A stretch of DNA of 64,000 nt, taken from assembly GCA_013368325.1 (NCBI GenBank), contig JAACJK010000058.1, positions 1,054,001-1,118,000 on the forward strand. Direction: 5' to 3'. The notes beneath the pieces were generated by a model. The model searched no databases, had not been told where the DNA came from, and saw nothing but the letters and a program-made list of their open reading frames with translations. Positions 1-10,100 of this stretch are shown piece after piece. The translations under genes and the position numbers were made by a program. Source of the stretch: Ephemerocybe angulata. Its lineage: Eukaryota > Basidiomycota > Agaricomycetes > Agaricales > Psathyrellaceae. Within the stretch, counting starts at the first letter, position 1, and the number at the start of each line of letters is the position of its first letter.

Positions 1-899
1 TAGCCTCAGGCGGAGTGTCGTCGACCTCGTCACCAGTGCCTCCACACCCACCTTGGAAGGTGTGCCACAGCCCAAGCCAATGTCCGGCTTCGTGGGTTAC
101 AGTCTGTGCACAAAGAGACATTTAAGCCGCAATACAGACAATGAGAATGACGAAAGGCTAATTACGTGGCCGAGGTCAAAGTTCTTAGCCGCTCCTCCCG
201 GGACACTCGAGTGACGGATGACAACGCCATCATCCTGCGGGGACTTCGCATAGGCCCAAGGGTACGTAGCATAACCAAGTTCGTGCGCCATTTTCTCGTT
301 TTCGAAGCTAGGGTGTCCCATGGTCAGTAGCAGCCCAATTTCTGGAGAGGATTAAGCGCCTATTACCCGACGGAGTAGATGTTCATGTCCCGAATTCCTC
401 CTTTCCTAAGTACTTGTTTCATTTCATCTTGTATCGCGTTTCCTGTTGCGACGTCCGTGAACCACGTTGAGTTGACATTCCTTGTAATCTCTTTTAGTTT
501 GAACTGGAAGCCAGAAGGCTCATATGCGGCATTGATAACGTCGATCTGGGCATGAATCGAGGGCTCCCTGAAAGTGCAATGAAAAGTTAGTCGCGTTTGA
601 TTCGGAAAGGGAGATGATTTTGGGAGAGGAAATGCTACACACGTCACGTTTCCACCAACAACCGTATCATTTTTCATAACAACGTGGAAGTATACGTCGA
701 TGGGAGGAAAGGTCTCGAGCGCCGAGACCGTTTTCTTCAACTTGAGGGCCCTGAACTCCTCCTCAACTGAGGCCTTCACCTCGTCCGTCTCCGTAGTGCT
801 ACATCCTCGGTTTGTGAACTCGGAAGTGACGGGGTTCGCAGCTGCGAGCGTCGAGGTATACAGCACAAGGGCGGCTGGGACGAGAGCAAGGAGACGCAT
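1..899 (-). CDS. Secreted zinc metalloprotease, peptidase family M43 (pappalysin-like), 3' end outside window
   Basis: The start ATG (899-897) opens a hydrophobic signal peptide ([20 protein letters not shown]). The protein then has the N-terminal region typical of fungal extracellular M43B proteases ([14 protein letters not shown], then [15 protein letters not shown]). Joining exons over three introns (about 642-568, in frame and least certain; 366-308; 165-104) gives [20 protein letters not shown], which contains the complete zinc motif HExxHxxGxxH, followed by a TFQGGC-type turn. The C-terminal Met-turn region lies beyond base 1. Such enzymes are exported and cut extracellular proteins for nutrition. 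The intron phases agree and the three catalytic His are intact, so I read this as a functional gene. The family call is strong; the first intron is inferred from family length. Confidence 0.9.
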
Positions 900-974
900 G
901 GTGTATGGGCTCCGTTAATAGTTGGGGCTGAGAGAGGGGACTGGGATAGAAGGACCATAGCATGGCTCCGAGCC

Positions 975-982
975 ATTATAAG
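975..982 (-). promoter_or_regulatory. TATA-like box upstream of the M43 protease
   Basis: Read on the minus strand this is CTTATAAT, about 76 bases before the protease ATG, a usual distance for a fungal core promoter. It is the only TATA-like word close to that start. Inference from position and sequence only. Confidence 0.4.
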
Positions 983-1157
983 CGTCCGGTTCGTTGTTTC
1001 AAATCACCTTCGTCTCCTGAAGTTACTCACACGAATGCGAAACCGACCCACAGTATTCTTTCCATTCTTTCCCTGGCTGGCAGGAGACGCATAAGGATGA
1101 TCCGTGCGCGCTGAGCATGTGCTCGCTCACAAAGAGGCACTTGTGAACACATGGTAT

Positions 1158-1211
1158 GACTTGTTCTGCTGATAGAGCTGGTACGACTGGTTCTGCTGAT
1201 AGAGCTGGTAC
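1158..1211. repeat. Tandem duplication of a 27-base unit
   Basis: Two adjacent copies of a unit containing TTCTGCTGATAGAGCTGG occupy 1158-1184 and 1185-1211 and differ by one base (T/G at the fifth position). A third copy begins (GACC) but does not continue. No function is evident. Confidence 0.85.
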
Positions 1212-1488
1212 GACCGCCCAAGGCCATTGCCATGGGAAGTCCGTGGGCGAGCGCGTGGTTTGCCCGGGGAATTCAGAATTGGGGGCGGGCGAACGCGCTG
1301 GCATGGGCATTGGACGCCGTGCTGGGTACTACTACTCATGATGTATGCGATACCTGGAGTAACTTGGAGACCCTTCACCATGATTATGCCCGAAGGCCGG
1401 TCGTGAGGTGCATGTTCCCAGGTCGGGGCCGTGGGCCGTGTTAGTCACCTTGGACCTGGGAGTGAGCGCAAGCGCCCAAGAACGCATT

Positions 1489-1545
1489 GGGGGCATAGCT
1501 CAGTTGGGATTCTGAAGGTCCCGCGTTCGATCCGCGGTGCCCCCA
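1489..1545 (+). pseudogene. tRNA-Phe deletion derivative (57 nt), lacks anticodon arm
   Basis: The sequence repeats the tRNA-Phe gene at 1648-1772 base for base at both ends: acceptor strand GGGGGCA, A-box region TAGCTCAGTTGGGA, then the complete 3' exon with T arm (CCGCG-TTCGATC-CGCGG) and TGCCCCCA. A 68-base block is missing, covering the 3' half of the D arm, the 5' anticodon strand, the anticodon and the intron. The right edge of the deletion falls, within one base, on the intron-exon 2 border. A and B boxes remain and a run of five T follows, so a short Pol III RNA could still be made, but it could not decode. It faces the intact gene in inverted orientation. Confidence 0.85.
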
Positions 1546-1647
1546 TTTTTGCGGGCGCTTATTTTCATTTTTGCGTACCACTGAAGTCTGAAACTTGTTA
1601 CTTCGATTGCTCTCAAAAGTTAGGAATTGCCTCAAAAATGACAAAAA

Positions 1648-1772
1648 TGGGGGCACCGCGGATCGAACGCGGGACCTTCAGAATACACTTCTACCGGGAT
1701 GATACTAAGTATGAACTTTCCTTCGAAACGATGAGCTTCAGTCTGCTGCTCTCCCAACTGAGCTATGCCCCC
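1648..1772 (-). tRNA. tRNA-Phe (anticodon GAA) with a 52-nt intron
   Basis: On the minus strand a 37-nt 5' exon (acceptor GGGGGCA, D arm GCTC-AGTTGGGA-GAGC, anticodon stem GCAGA, loop CTGAAG) and a 36-nt 3' exon (T-TCTGA, variable AGGTC, T arm CCGCG-TTCGATC-CGCGG, TGCCCCC plus discriminator A) fold into a standard 73-nt cloverleaf. The 52-nt intron sits after position 37, the canonical place for nuclear tRNA introns. G34-A35-A36 with G37 identify phenylalanine. The 27-43 pair is G-A, a small irregularity. A T run (TTTTTGTCATTTTT) follows on the minus strand as terminator. Confidence 0.92.
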
Positions 1773-2459
1773 TTATACTCCGTTCTCGCTGCAGGCAATC
1801 ACACTGTTGCAACAAAATATCGATGAAATACACGCCCCTGAAGTCGATAAAGCAATGAAGGCGGTGCACTTCCCTCTAAGACAGACTTTCGGAATGTCAT
1901 TATAAAAGTTTGTACTCAAATGGGAAAGCTTGGGCGAAACCTGAACTTTATCATGCTCACGAGTCTCCTCACTGCGCCTTGACCCCATTGATCCTGGGAA
2001 CCCCACAGGTTTTGTGATAAGCGCGACGTAATACCGGCACAATGATGGACAAAATCTCCTAATTTGCTTCCACAAGACCGCCGAGCTCTGGGTAATCATC
2101 TTGCAAAACTCATCCGAGCGACACACACGGGCAGACTAGGCCGCCACACTGCTCACGTCCAAGCCACTGTGGTTGTATATGGCTATCATCTATGCCAGGA
2201 CACAGTAGCAAAGGTGTGATTGCGAGCTACTGGATCACGGTGCTAGAGGGACTGCAGTTGATATTTATCAAGTGTCGAAGATGGCAGTCACTGTACCTTG
2301 AACTTAGCGCATTAGCACCCACGTCCACCCACAAAAGCGCCCGGTGTCCCCACCGGCGTCAAATTCTTACCATATATGTTATTCCTCTGACTATATAAGG
2401 AGTCGAAGTTAGAAGATAATACTCAACGACCAACGTTCCATCGAAAGCATGCTCGCATC
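1773..2459. other. Intergenic region upstream of the peptidase fragment
   Basis: No convincing gene. Near the right end a TATA-like CTATATAAGG at about 2391-2400 lies some 50 bases before the ATG-rich start of the truncated peptidase, and may be its original promoter or one captured after truncation. Confidence 0.4.
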
Positions 2460-3275
2460 TTCTCTCGCATTTTCCCGAGCTGCTCGGTGATACTGCATTC
2501 TGCACGGAGGCCCTCTTTATCGCTGAGCTCCAGAATCTCTTGGCGAAGCTGAAGATCAGAGAGTACGATATACTGGGGCACTCATGGGGTGGTATGCTTG
2601 GGGCTCGCTATGCGACGACCCATCCGCCTGGCCTGAAGCACCTCGTAATCTTATCGTCTCCGGAGTCGCTCGACCTTTGGGTTCAGTCCATCACGGACCT
2701 GAGGTCCAAGCTTCCGCAGGACGTTAAAGATGTACTGGACAAGCACGAAGCAGATGGAACAACGGCTAGTCAGGAGTACAATGATGCTGTCACTTTCTAT
2801 TATTCTCGACACCTCATTCGATTGAGCCCATGGCCCGACACCATTGTGGAAGGGTTTGGGTGGATAGCAACCGATCCGACAGTGTATCTCACCATGTGAG
2901 TCTTAACGCTGCCTTGTCGGGGATCGGTCACTTACTAACGTATCGTCGCGCCACTTCAGGTACGGGACAGGCCAGTTTACAGTAAATGGGTCTCTGAGAA
3001 ACTGGTCGATCATAGCCGACATTCCGAAGATTCGTGTCCCCACTTTGGTTACCAATGGTGCATACGATGAGGCCAGTGATGCTACTGTAGCTCCGTGGGC
3101 CAGGCATCTACCCCACGGTAAATGGGTCAAATTCGCTGTATGTATTTTGCCCCATCCTACTGCCGGTGATAGAAAGCGCGATCTGACGCTTCTTTAATAG
3201 AATTCAAGTCACATGGCCCATTATGAGGAGCGCACAAAGTTCATGAAGGTTATTAAGGGATTCCTGCAGAAGTAA
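2460..3275 (+). pseudogene. 5'-truncated prolyl-iminopeptidase-like alpha/beta hydrolase (S33-like)
   Basis: Three exons (to 2895, 2960-3138, 3201-3275; introns of 64 and 62 bases) encode the C-terminal part of a proline iminopeptidase / L-amino acid amidase type hydrolase. The nucleophile elbow GHSWGGM is present, the acid lies in VTNGAYDEASD, and the catalytic His in NSSHMAHYEE; the protein ends GFLQK. The reading frame starts within a segment (GDTAFCTEALFIAEL) that in full-length relatives lies well over 100 residues in. The beta-sheet core and oxyanion motif HGGPG, which should precede it, are absent from the upstream DNA. There is no in-frame ATG before the conserved part. The catalytic triad survives, so the loss looks like a clean 5' deletion rather than decay. 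An unrecognised distant first exon cannot be excluded. Confidence 0.75.
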
Positions 3276-4179
3276 TACTATCCTCAAGGTTTTCAAGTGT
3301 ATAGTTCGGTGCGGTGGTGGAGAACCGTACTCACATACTCACCTGTCGCCGTATGTATGACAACTTATTTTGGTGCGATAGCGGCTTTACCGCCCTTAGA
3401 GTGAAACCGGTATGCGCATGGAAGGTATTCTGAGCTGTAGTCATCCGCTCAGGCCGGTGATAACCTCTTGGTTGGGAACCCACGATCTTCACCATACTGT
3501 ACATTCTATGGCTACCAAGCGTTCCTCTATTCGTCGAGAGTCAGAAATGGGGCGAGGGTCAAGAAGGTTGAAGGGAGACGACGTCGCTGTTGACAATTGC
3601 TTCAAATACATGAGACAGAAAACGCGAGCGATCCGCTCCGAAGTCGCTTCATCCTGTACACTGGCTCCCTCAACGTAAGCTTGCAGCCACTGTAACCGTC
3701 AGGGAGAATATGAAGCACGCCGAAACGCCTCGTTGAGCATACCCACACGAGGTCTGTTTTCATAGGTGACGCATATGACAACGTAAAGATGGTAATTTGG
3801 AGTTTGCTTTCGAGCACGAATATAAGGCTGTGTCCTCGAAGTCCCCGATCAAATGAACCATGCATACATACAAACCGCCAAACCCTTCAGTCCGAGGAAA
3901 CCCGGCGTTCGTGTCTGCTCGACGTCCCGTCAGGTGACAGTCCCAAACACATACTAGTGTATCGTTGAAAATGCACACACCACACAAGAATGCTATCAAC
4001 AGTTCAATGCTCCTCAATGGTATAAATAACGCGTACAAAAATGCGACCGAAAGCAATCCAAAGATAAATACCAAAAAAAGATGCGAGGGAAGAGAAAGAA
4101 AGATGCGAGATGCAACATAACCACAATGCCAAAAAGAAAAAACGAAAGGAATCAGAGAACAAATGTCATCTTTCGAAAT
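3276..4179. other. Intergenic region between peptidase fragment and the long minus-strand gene
   Basis: About 900 bases with only short overlapping open frames and no recognisable domain. The last 100 bases must hold the 3' UTR of the minus-strand gene ending at 4180. I see no gene here. Confidence 0.45.
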
Positions 4180-7100
4180 CTACCTAAACTGCCCCGAGCT
4201 CTTACTCTTCAAGCTCCTCAAGACAGGTATCGCCTTCACCATATCCATCTCCTTCCCCCTCTCTTCTCCTTGGGCATACTGTCGCAGCCTCCCCTCCGAC
4301 GTCTTCCGCCGATTGCCCTTCACAACACTCACAACCGCCGCGTCAGAGTCGTACGCCTGCGAATGCGAATACGGGTTATATTCCGGCTCTTGGTAGAACG
4401 GCTGGCCCGCACGTCCCAGAACACTCGACTCGCTATCGAAAGGCACCTTGCTGAGATCCCTATGCGGTTGTTCGCGTGCGTCAGGCAAGATACCATGCAT
4501 ATGATCAAATCCAAGGTTCGGCACACTCGCAGTCCTCTTCTTCGCCGGCCGCTTTCCCTTCACATCCACACTGCCCCCCTCAGCCTCTCGACCCTTGGAC
4601 GACCCCCGCGAGCTCACATCCAGCACCGCATTCTCCTCCTGCATCCTTGTCACCCGGCGTGACGGTGCCGCGCTTACAAGTACAGGACTCTCGCTGCCCC
4701 TCGTCTCATCAACGACCTTCGACCTTGACACCCACACGAATGGTGAGTTCGACGCCGCCGAGCTCGAGTTTGTCCCACCGCCGACATGCTGCTGACTCCC
4801 ACTATGCCCTGTGCTCCCGCTCCCAGCCGTCCCTGGCCGTTCGCCCCGCCACTCGTCTCGGTCCAGCGCGTTCAGCGCAGCGGTCGCGCTCGTCGCAGCC
4901 GGAGTGTTCTTCTTGCTTTTCTTGCGGCTCGAGGTGAACGGAAAGTCCAGAAGGGCACTCGTGCTCGTTGCAGCAGACGACGTTGGATTCTGGGAGTCGT
5001 GATTCGGCATGGGACTCGCTCCGATAGGCGACGACGGCGCGACGATCCCCTGCGCATGTGCTGAAGTGGTGATAGGTGGCACACCCCCTCCCCGCACCTT
5101 TATCTTCTTTTTGAAGAGCGTGTTTTCGAGTATATCGTTGCTTTTCTGACTCTCCCGCTCCACATCCCTATCACGCTCCCTCTCCCTCTCCCTCTCGCGC
5201 ATCTCCTTCTCCCTCTCTCGTATCTCCTTCTCCCTCTCGCGCTCCTTATCCCGCTCCTCATCTCCAAAGTCAAAGTCAAACGCCCTCGACACAGCTTGAG
5301 CAAGGGCGTTCTTCTTCTTCCCCCTCCCTTTCCGGTCCTCCTCCTCCTTCCCAGCAAGAAGTCGGTCCTTCGAGTTGAACCAGGTATCAGATGTCTCTAT
5401 CCCCACTCTTTCCTTTTCTTTTTCCTTCTCCCGGACTTTTTCCTTCTCCTTCTCCTTTTTATCCTTCTTCTTCCGCCCCTTGCCCTTCTCTTTCTCTTTC
5501 TCCTCCTTTCCAACCCTAACAGTTCCCCTCCCCCTCCCAACGTCTTCATAACTAACGTTCACCGAACTCCCCTGATTCGAACTCGACCCCCTCGCCTCAC
5601 CCGCCCACTCCCTCTCCACCGCACTCCCAGGCGTCACAATCCCCCTCAACTTCTCCAACTCCGCAAGATGCATCGCCGACTGCTGCTGCCCCGGCGGCAA
5701 TCGATAACTATGCCGATAACTCCTCAACTGCTTCCTCACTCTCCTCCTCCTATTCTTCCCCACACTCACCACAGAATCCCCACTACTGCTCTCCATTCCC
5801 GCCACATCTAGATCCCCACCCAACACACTGCTCAGCGACGACCTCCGACTCGACGCCCTAAACGACTCCGCCGGACTCACAGAATACCGCCTCGCCTTCC
5901 CCACACCCTTCTTCGGCCCCGGCGCCCTCCCCCTCACACTCGCCCTCCGCCCCACACCCCGCACACTCACACTTTCAAGAGCAACCCCAAAGCTCTGCGC
6001 CGCCTCCAACAAGCCCTCCCTCCTCCTCCGCTCACCCTCATCGACAGGAGACAGACCCCCTCCCCCACTCCCCGAGCTATCCAAGTCACCCCTCGAATCC
6101 GGCCTCGCATACACAATCGGACTCGGACTCCTATCATCCCCAAAGTCATCCCCATACCCTCCCCGCCCCACATACTCATCCCCATACATCTCCCGATCAT
6201 AATAATACCCATCGTCCTCCACGCAATCATCATCATACAACCCTCCCTCGCCCTCCTCCTCCGCCTCCGTATCCCCAAATAATCCCCCACTCAACTCGCT
6301 CGGATGCCCACCCTCGCCCTCCCCACCTCCCTCTCGACTATGCCCACTCCCCGCCGAGTGCTGCACACGATGCCCCACGGGCCTCGGCGCAGGCCCCACA
6401 GGCGCATTAAACGTACTCCGCCCAACCACAATCGGACTAATAACCTCCTCCTCCGGACTACTCTCCTCCTCCACCCCCGGTACCCCAATCTTCGCCGTAG
6501 GATGCAAATGCAACGGCGCCTCCCCATCGCTCGCCCCACTCCGCGGGCTGCGCACAGGACTCGGCGAATGCGGGTTCAGAATCGCCATGCTCGAGCGCAC
6601 ATTCCACTGCGCAGTTCTCTGCTGCGGCTGCTGACCGCCCCGCGGTGGGTGCTGTTGCGGGTGTCCGTGTTGCTGCGAATGCGAAGGCTGATGAGTATAC
6701 CTCGCCGTCCCACTCCCCGGCACCCTCCTCCCAATCCCCTCCGCCCCAAGCACACTCGCCGCGCTCCCCACACTCGTCACACTACTACTCACCAAACTCA
6801 AACTCGGACTCGGACTCCCAAACGCCGAGCTCGGCGGCGAACTCGCACTGCTCGTGCTCCCGCCTTTCGCGTGCCGCTCCGGACTGAACGGCAGCCTCGG
6901 GCTCCCCCCGCCTCCCTCGTTCCTCCCCGCGGGAGTTGCATTCGGCAGCGGAAGCGGTCGAACAGCGCCCCTCTGCTGCTGCTGTTGCTGTTGCTGGTGC
7001 GGTCCTTGATGCTGCTGATGTGGGTGCTGCTGTTGCGAATGCCCAAGATGCTTCTGCGGCCCACCCGCCGCCAACCCACCCCCAAGCGGAAACGCACTCG

Positions 7101-10100
7101 TAGGCGTAACACTCGAACTGAACCCAACACCCGCAGGCACAGGCAACCTCCTCCTCTCCCCTCCTCCTCCCGCTCCAATCGCCAACGCACCAGCACCCCC
7201 TGCCGTCCCCGCCGTCGGCGTCACAAGACTCGTCGGACTACTCGGTGTGCTCGTCACATACCCACTCCCCCCACCCCTCCCACTCCTACTGATATACGTA
7301 GACGGCCCTCCGACAGCAGTCGAGATCGACACAACAGGCCTCATCTTCCCCACCGAGCCCCCCGGCGCAACAACCCTCATCCCAGGGGGTCCCGTAATCG
7401 AACTCGCACTCAACGTTCTCTGCCGCACAGGCACCCTCCCTCCAACCCCTCCTCCAATCCCCCCACCGCCACCACCACCAATTCCTCCCATACCTCCCCC
7501 ACCCATCGGCCCCGTCCCAATCGCACTATGCAGCGGATTCCCCCCACTCGACGCAGAAGCACTCGACCCCGACCCGCTCTTCGGCGACACCATCCCCTGC
7601 GCCCTCGCACCCATCGGCTTCACCCCACCCCCAATCGGACTCGGCGCCGCCCCCGCCCCCGCCAAACTCAAATCAAACGCCGTATTCAACTTCGGCCTCA
7701 CAGGCTTCACCGCGCCCGCGCCCGCACCGCCCAACGACACAGGCGAACTATTGGAACTACTCGCGCTCGCAGACGTCGCAGGCGACACAGGACTCGGCTT
7801 GGCAGACCCGCTCCCACTCGCCGTGGTCGCGTACGACGATGTCGTTGTCGTAGAAGTCGCAGACACCGACTGCACAGACGCGGATGCAGACGCCTGCCCA
7901 GGTGACACAGGGCTCGTCTTCGAGCTCGGCGTAGGCGGCGCACTCGGCACCCTCGGCCCCACCCCCGAAGCCCACTCCCTCTCGCGACTCCCCTCGCCCC
8001 TACTCCCACTTCTGTCCCTCACCCGCCCCTTCACCACAAGCGGCGCAACAGGCAACACCCCCGAAATCGGCGCGGCGCTAGGAAGACCCGAAACAGGAAT
8101 CGGAACCCGAAGCGCAGGCCCCCGGCTCCTCGACCTATCCCTCGCAGGGTTCACATACCCCTGCGTAGTCGTATGCGCATGCGCGTTCCCCGCAGGCGCC
8201 AACGTCGCACTATTCAGCGCAAACGGCATCGGCACGCTCCCCGCCCCTCCTCCCCCTCCACCCATCCCTCCACCCACACCCGCACCCGCACCAACTCCAA
8301 CCGCATTCTTAGTAAGACTCGCATTCCTCGAATGCGTGCCCCTCCCGCCCTGCGCAACCCTCTGCGTATGCGTATGATGCACCCCCGCCGACCCAGCACC
8401 CACACTCCCACTCCTCGCCCGACTCGAGGAACTCGCGTTCCCCACCGCCAAGATGGAGATATCCTTCTGCCCAGGCTGCTGCTGTTCCTTCTCCCTCCGT
8501 TCCCGCTCCCTCCTCTTCGCCTCCTGCGTCTTGCGATGCTGCAACGCCTGCCTCGACGGCGGCCGAGAGGGTGGTGGAGGCGGGAGTCCTGGAATAACAA
8601 CACCATGCGGCGAGGTCTGGTTCGTCGCGGTATTATACCCCGTCGTATTCGTAGGATAGTTCGAGTGCGGCGACGCAGTCGCACCATACCCCCCATACCC
8701 CGAATGCCCATACCCCTGCCCCGCACCACCATACCCAGCACTATGCGGCGACACCTGCGGCGTCCCAGGCGTAACCGGCGACCGCAAATTCGCATTCGAC
8801 GACCGCGGCGTGGGCGGCTGCGACCTCGGTATCGGCGGGATGCTCGGTATCCCACTCGGCGTTGTCGGTGCCATCGTCATTAACATCGTGGACGGGCCTG
8901 GAGTTGGCGTGTGTTGTGTCGAAGAGGAGGAGGGTGTAGAGAGGGAGGAGGAAGAGGAAGGAAGAGGTGGAGGTGGTGGGACTGCTGTTGATGACGATGA
9001 TGATGGTAGTGATGATAATGATGGTGTCGCAGTAGACGCCGATATCGGGCTCGAGCTCGACCCTCCTGCCGGTGCTGTATTCGTCGCAGTCGCACCTCCA
9101 CTCGTCGTCGCAGTCGAGGTTGAAACCACACCCCCATCACCCACCACACCACCCATATCACTAGTACCACCCCGCACGGCGCTCCCGGCTACCCAATTTC
9201 AAAAAAAGCCATCCGAGCGAGCGCGTCAGCAAACCTGAAACACGGAGATAAAACCGACTAGACACGCACCCATACTAGGTTTTGACTCTTCTCCCTGCCC
9301 CCGCTCCTGCCCCTCCTGTTGCTGCTGTGTCTGTTGCAATTGCAATTGCGATGGCGTATGCGTATGCGATTGCGGTTTTGCCCAATTCGATTTTGTTGAC
9401 GATGATAATGTTGATGGTGGCATTGAAGCTGTGAACCGCAATCCAATCGCAAGTCAGACACAACCAGGTAAGGTAAAACCCAAACGAAAGAAGAGATAGA
9501 AGAGAAAGAAAGGGAGAAAACGAAGAAGATGATAGTCAAGACCAAAAGACATATACCGAAACTAGCGCCCACCCAAAAACTTCTCCATTCCACACAGCTT
9601 CCCGCAGCGAGCCGCGAGCCTAAACACATTATCCCGCCCCGCACGGCCTATGCTGCCCATCCACTCCCATCCACTCCCCATAACATCTTCCATGCGTCAG
9701 CCCACCCTGCATATGTCAAGCACCATATCATATCACTCCATGACATATAACAAAAAAGCCAGACCAGAAAGGCCTGGTAGCCATCCATCCATCCAGCTAT
9801 TGACGTGTGGAGTGGCGTCCCCCAATCCACATGACACGCACCCACACCCGGCACACCATCCATTCATTCCTTCAGCCACCGACCGACCGACCGACCGGCA
9901 TCCAGCCCAGCCCAGCCTAGCCGGTGGGCGCCTATCGAAACAGCCGCCAAGCATGACGGACGAACGGAGTACCACGAATGAAACATGGCGGAATGAATGG
10001 AAAACACAAAACACGCCTGCCTATCCGTCGCTGACAGACAGAGTGTAGTAGAAAGCCGAACCGAGAACCGAGGCCCGCGGGCGTCCGAGGGCGCTAGTGT

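Larger units (their letters stand above)
900..1488. other. Intergenic region between the protease and the tRNA pair
   Basis: Holds the M43 promoter and, at 1158-1211, a 27-base unit repeated twice in tandem. I see no gene. The open frames here are short, lack recognisable domains, and overlap one another on both strands. Confidence 0.5.

Noticed and set aside
1431..1826. 131-codon frame across the tRNA region
   Set aside because: It runs through both the tRNA and its deletion derivative on conflicting strands; the RNA genes explain the sequence.
6304..7905. 533-codon plus-strand frame, and 376 codons at 7247-8377, opposite the long disordered-protein gene
   Set aside because: They are made of Arg/Pro/His runs produced by reading the C-rich complement of Ser/Gly/Pro-coding repeats. 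No domain, and the minus-strand exon continues through both without a stop.
9177..9177. Start of the 1,665-codon frame as a protein start
   Set aside because: The codon is GTG, not ATG, and a phase-matched intron (9269-9189) joins it to an upstream exon.
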